Assembly (NCBI RefSeq): GCF_001522545.3
Contig: NC_031774.1
Coordinates: 49,035,410-49,099,409 of the forward strand
DNA length: 64,000 nt
Direction: 5' to 3'
DNA from: Parus major
Lineage: Eukaryota > Chordata > Aves > Passeriformes > Paridae
Below are positions 61,117-64,000 of this stretch, piece after piece (position 1 is the stretch's first letter; each line of letters starts with the position of its first letter). The notes beneath the pieces are model-generated. The model saw only the letters and a list, made by a program, of their open reading frames with translations. It was not told where the DNA came from and ran no database searches. The translations under genes and the position numbers were made by a program.

Positions 61117-64000
61117 ACCAGAATTATTCTACTGTTCAACCTAAATTAATCAAATCAGACATGATTGTGGGGGAAAAGAAGAAAATTACTTAAGAAATAG
61201 ACATGGAGGGATTAGAATCCACAGATATTTTTAAAGAAGCTTTCATACATTTCCCCAGGTAAACTTTTAAAGCAGTGCTTGGAATGTCAGATGTGACCAA
61301 CCACAAATGACCGACAAAAAAGGCAAATACAAACAGTGTTAGGCCACACAGAATTTACAATAGCCTGATTATTCTTCTCTTTGGATGATTAGCAGGAAAG
61401 GCTACAAGAGCTATATCATTTTAGCCATTCTTGATTTCTCTTGCTATCAAAAGGAAGTTTCAGCTGGGTCCTGAACTGCAACAAATGTGTGAGTCTGTGC
61501 TTTTTTCTTCTCAACCTTTACTGGATTATGAGATGCAGCTAAAATCTTGCAATGGGTTCTCTCAATTGCCATTGATCTGAATGTAAAAGCCAGTGTTGAT
61601 AAAAAAAAGATCCCATGGTGAAGGAGTGGACATGATTATCTTTAAATATCTAAAGCACTTCCAGAAAAGAGGAAAGGCTGGGAGGGTGTACTGCAGATGT
61701 GCACTTCAGAGTCCGATCTGGACAGGAGCAGGAATTTGGAGAAAATATCACACCCAGCTCAGAAAATTACCCATGCCTGGATATACCCATTTGAACAGAA
61801 ACTAAGCATAAGAGACTGTGTGTCTTTCACAGACTGTGATTGGCATTGCAGTATTAGACAGACAACAACAGTGACTGCAAAATCACATCCATAGACTCGT
61901 ACAGCGTCTCTGGTTTCCTACTACAGGGCTTTTCTAATATTTTGATGCCTTTATTCTTCTCTCATAGCACTCCTCCATGAAGCAATATAGCCAGCTGCAG
62001 ATACTTATCCAAGCTGCAAACACAAACCTAGACAGCTTTTGATTTAAATAGCCCTAAATTAATTTGAATCACTCTAAGATTACACACACCTGTGCCCATG
62101 GATGCCTTTTTCTCTGTTCTGGCCCTAGAACTTTTGCAGAGATTTTTCAATGACTCAGTGCAGCAGCAGCTCCACAGGTATGGAAAGATCAGAATGTAAG
62201 TCTGTGTTCACCAGAACCCAGCTTGTGAGATGTTTTAAGATTAATTTTCTTATTATCACCACATAACAAATATTAATGTAATGAACACTCATGTTTGGGG
62301 TTTTTTTTCAGTGTGCTAAAAATAATTTCTGATCAGCAGATTACTGAACATACTTGGAATTTTGTACAAACTAATTGCAATGAAAAAAAAAGAAAGTGGA
62401 AAAACTGGATTTTGTGTGAGGCATGTTTTAATTTTTTTTTTTTCCTTTCAAAGACTGTCAGATTCTTTGACATATCTACAGGCTGGAATTTTAGTACACC
62501 TTATTATATACCCTGCTTATAGATTTTCAGTTGCAAATTAACTCAGTAACATACTTTACAATAGTTAAATTTAAAGTTATTTTTATCTCTTTCACATAAG
62601 CGCACACATTCAAGCACAGAAAAACACACCAGCTCATACATATGTGAAAATCTATAGTGATGTTTTAATTTAGCCCACCTCGAGGTGGGCTGGACCTCTA
62701 TCATTCACATTTTTATATATTCTGAACATGTTAAAACAAATCTGTCCATGTCAAAAAAGTGAATGCCATGGACGTTATCTTTCCAGATGAGAAAGCTGCT
62801 CTGAGGTCTGATTGCAGCTATCTGAAATGAAAACACTGTAGGTGTATCCCACATTAAATGTTCAGCTTGAAGCTAGCAGTTAAGCATGTCACATTATTAC
62901 ATGCATAATAATATGATGAGCTGAAATGACAGAATGCCAGCTTCCCACCAAAAATTAAAGCAACAAACACTGATTTCTTCTAAGGATTCCAACCATAACT
63001 TTGCACAGTGGCTTTGGGAAATGAAAGCATGTGCTGCACAGGCAAAAGGATATACCAGTGGAAATATATGAGAACCCAGCTGGCTGGAGAATAAACTTGC
63101 TTCTTTGGTGTTCTCAAGTGCTACCAAGCCAAGCAAACTATCTGAAATACCACATCATGGTTACGGAACACACCAAGTTTGAAATGGTGCAGCAATTATA
63201 AAGTGTAAGTAAGAATGGCAAAGTCTGTTTAAAATTATTAATTTCAGCTCCTTTCACTGAAATAAAATTTAATGTACTCTTGATTTGGTCTTGATACTTG
63301 CTAAAGAACAACCAGGTATGTTTAATGCATTAGAAGATGACCTTTTGGGCAATCTTAGCACCCACCCCTCCCATGGAATTTTGGATCTGTTAAACACTCA
63401 CATGTAAGACCTCACAGGGTTTCTCAAGTTCTAAAAAGATGCAATTTAATTAGGTTAATATTTTATTTATGTTACAACTTCCCCCTAGTCATGTCTAACA
63501 GAGGTTCTGCTTACAATCTTGCCAAATACCAAAGAACAAATCAACAGAACCTAAATATACTTTTTAAAAAGATGTTATTTGGATAAAATTTACATTTGAA
63601 AGTCTAAATTTGCATTTCTCTCTATCTCCCCAAATATCAGCTTATTAAAAATAAAAGTTTCTAAGAGATCTTTTGGAAGCAAAACTTTTCTTTTATTTTT
63701 AGAATGAATTAAACACTTTTGCTGGTGCATATTTTATATAATTTTGCTGCAATACATCCTAATTTTATCGTAGAACTGCAAATTGTTTTCCTTCTTGAAG
63801 TAGAAATGGGACATTGTTTGTAAACAAGCAATCCCACAAAAGAAATACATTCTTACTAAAAGCTGAAAACAACCAAATCTCATAAAAAAGATTAGTCATC
63901 AATCAGAGGTCTTTCTACATCACATACATGAGTGTTAATTGGAGCAAAAAATCACCCCAAAAATCCTCATAAATCTACTCTAGTACACAGTTGTAGTACT
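61117..64000. other. non-coding stretch
   Basis: No gene or dated transposon recognised. A T run lies at 62432-62443 and a perfect 20-base palindrome at 62672-62691. The remainder is AT-rich unique-looking sequence. Confidence 0.55.
62672..62691. repeat. perfect 20 bp palindrome
   Basis: AGCCCACCTCGAGGTGGGCT equals its own reverse complement. It is GC-rich and has a central CpG in an AT-rich neighbourhood. An overlapping shorter inverted repeat (GAGGT...ACCTC) follows at 62682-62698. Confidence 0.95.

Noticed and set aside
60550..61139. Similar peptides (LSKI...LMR) on opposite strands considered as a conserved small protein
   Set aside because: The similarity is explained by the inverted DNA repeats at 60713 and 61077, and the frames differ elsewhere.
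1..64000. CRISPR array, operon, prophage or other prokaryotic system
   Set aside because: There are no regularly spaced direct repeats, no dense coding and no ribosome-binding pattern. CR1, MIR and SINE remnants show a vertebrate nuclear genome.

Overview
This window is vertebrate nuclear DNA, most likely from a songbird (order Passeriformes). It is AT-rich and low in CpG. I see no reading frame with a recognisable protein domain apart from a decayed retrotransposon. The repeats point to a bird: CR1 LINE fragments with the typical avian 3' end, and two copies of a tRNA-Ile-derived SINE fused to a CR1-like tail. That composite matches TguSINE1, a SINE known from passerines. There is no operon structure and no bacterial or phage gene. 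The window is best read as a gene desert or the inside of a very long intron.

Layout. From 1 to about 12.8 kb there is non-coding DNA with several worn MIR-type SINE copies (1843-1985, 3070-3210, 6283-6425, 9748-9823) and simple repeats. The first passerine SINE is at 12811-12943, followed by an ATT microsatellite and more ancient retroposon pieces (13935-14066, 18425-18560). A decayed CR1 reverse transcriptase lies at 24350-24990. A TATA-box promoter-like patch, possibly an old LTR, lies near 26.9-27.25 kb. An assembly gap of 994 N (31937-32930) is bordered on its right by a CT-rich tract. Further right are a CR1 3' end (33130-33247), an LTR-like avian repeat (34258-34665), an ancient vertebrate retroposon (39040-39300), an L2/MIR-like tail (39637-39790), the second passerine SINE (41292-41433), a rearranged CR1 (43440-43682), a MIR piece (45565-45650), a tRNA-like SINE relic (52850-52935) and an inverted CR1 3' end (56288-56360).

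The least explained structure is at 60674-61116, where a ~30 bp unit recurs five times in mixed orientation. Other unexplained items are a perfect 20 bp CpG-containing palindrome at 62672-62691, a double hairpin at 38755-38795, and several quiet stretches rich in homeodomain, FOX, SOX and CRE-like motifs that resemble conserved non-coding enhancers (5830-6010, 20790-21060, 36890-37120, 55040-55240, 55800-55990).

No genes act together here. The likely biology is cis-regulatory DNA within a repeat-scarred gene desert. All family names come from consensus sequences I remember. Copy boundaries are approximate and were not checked by a database search.
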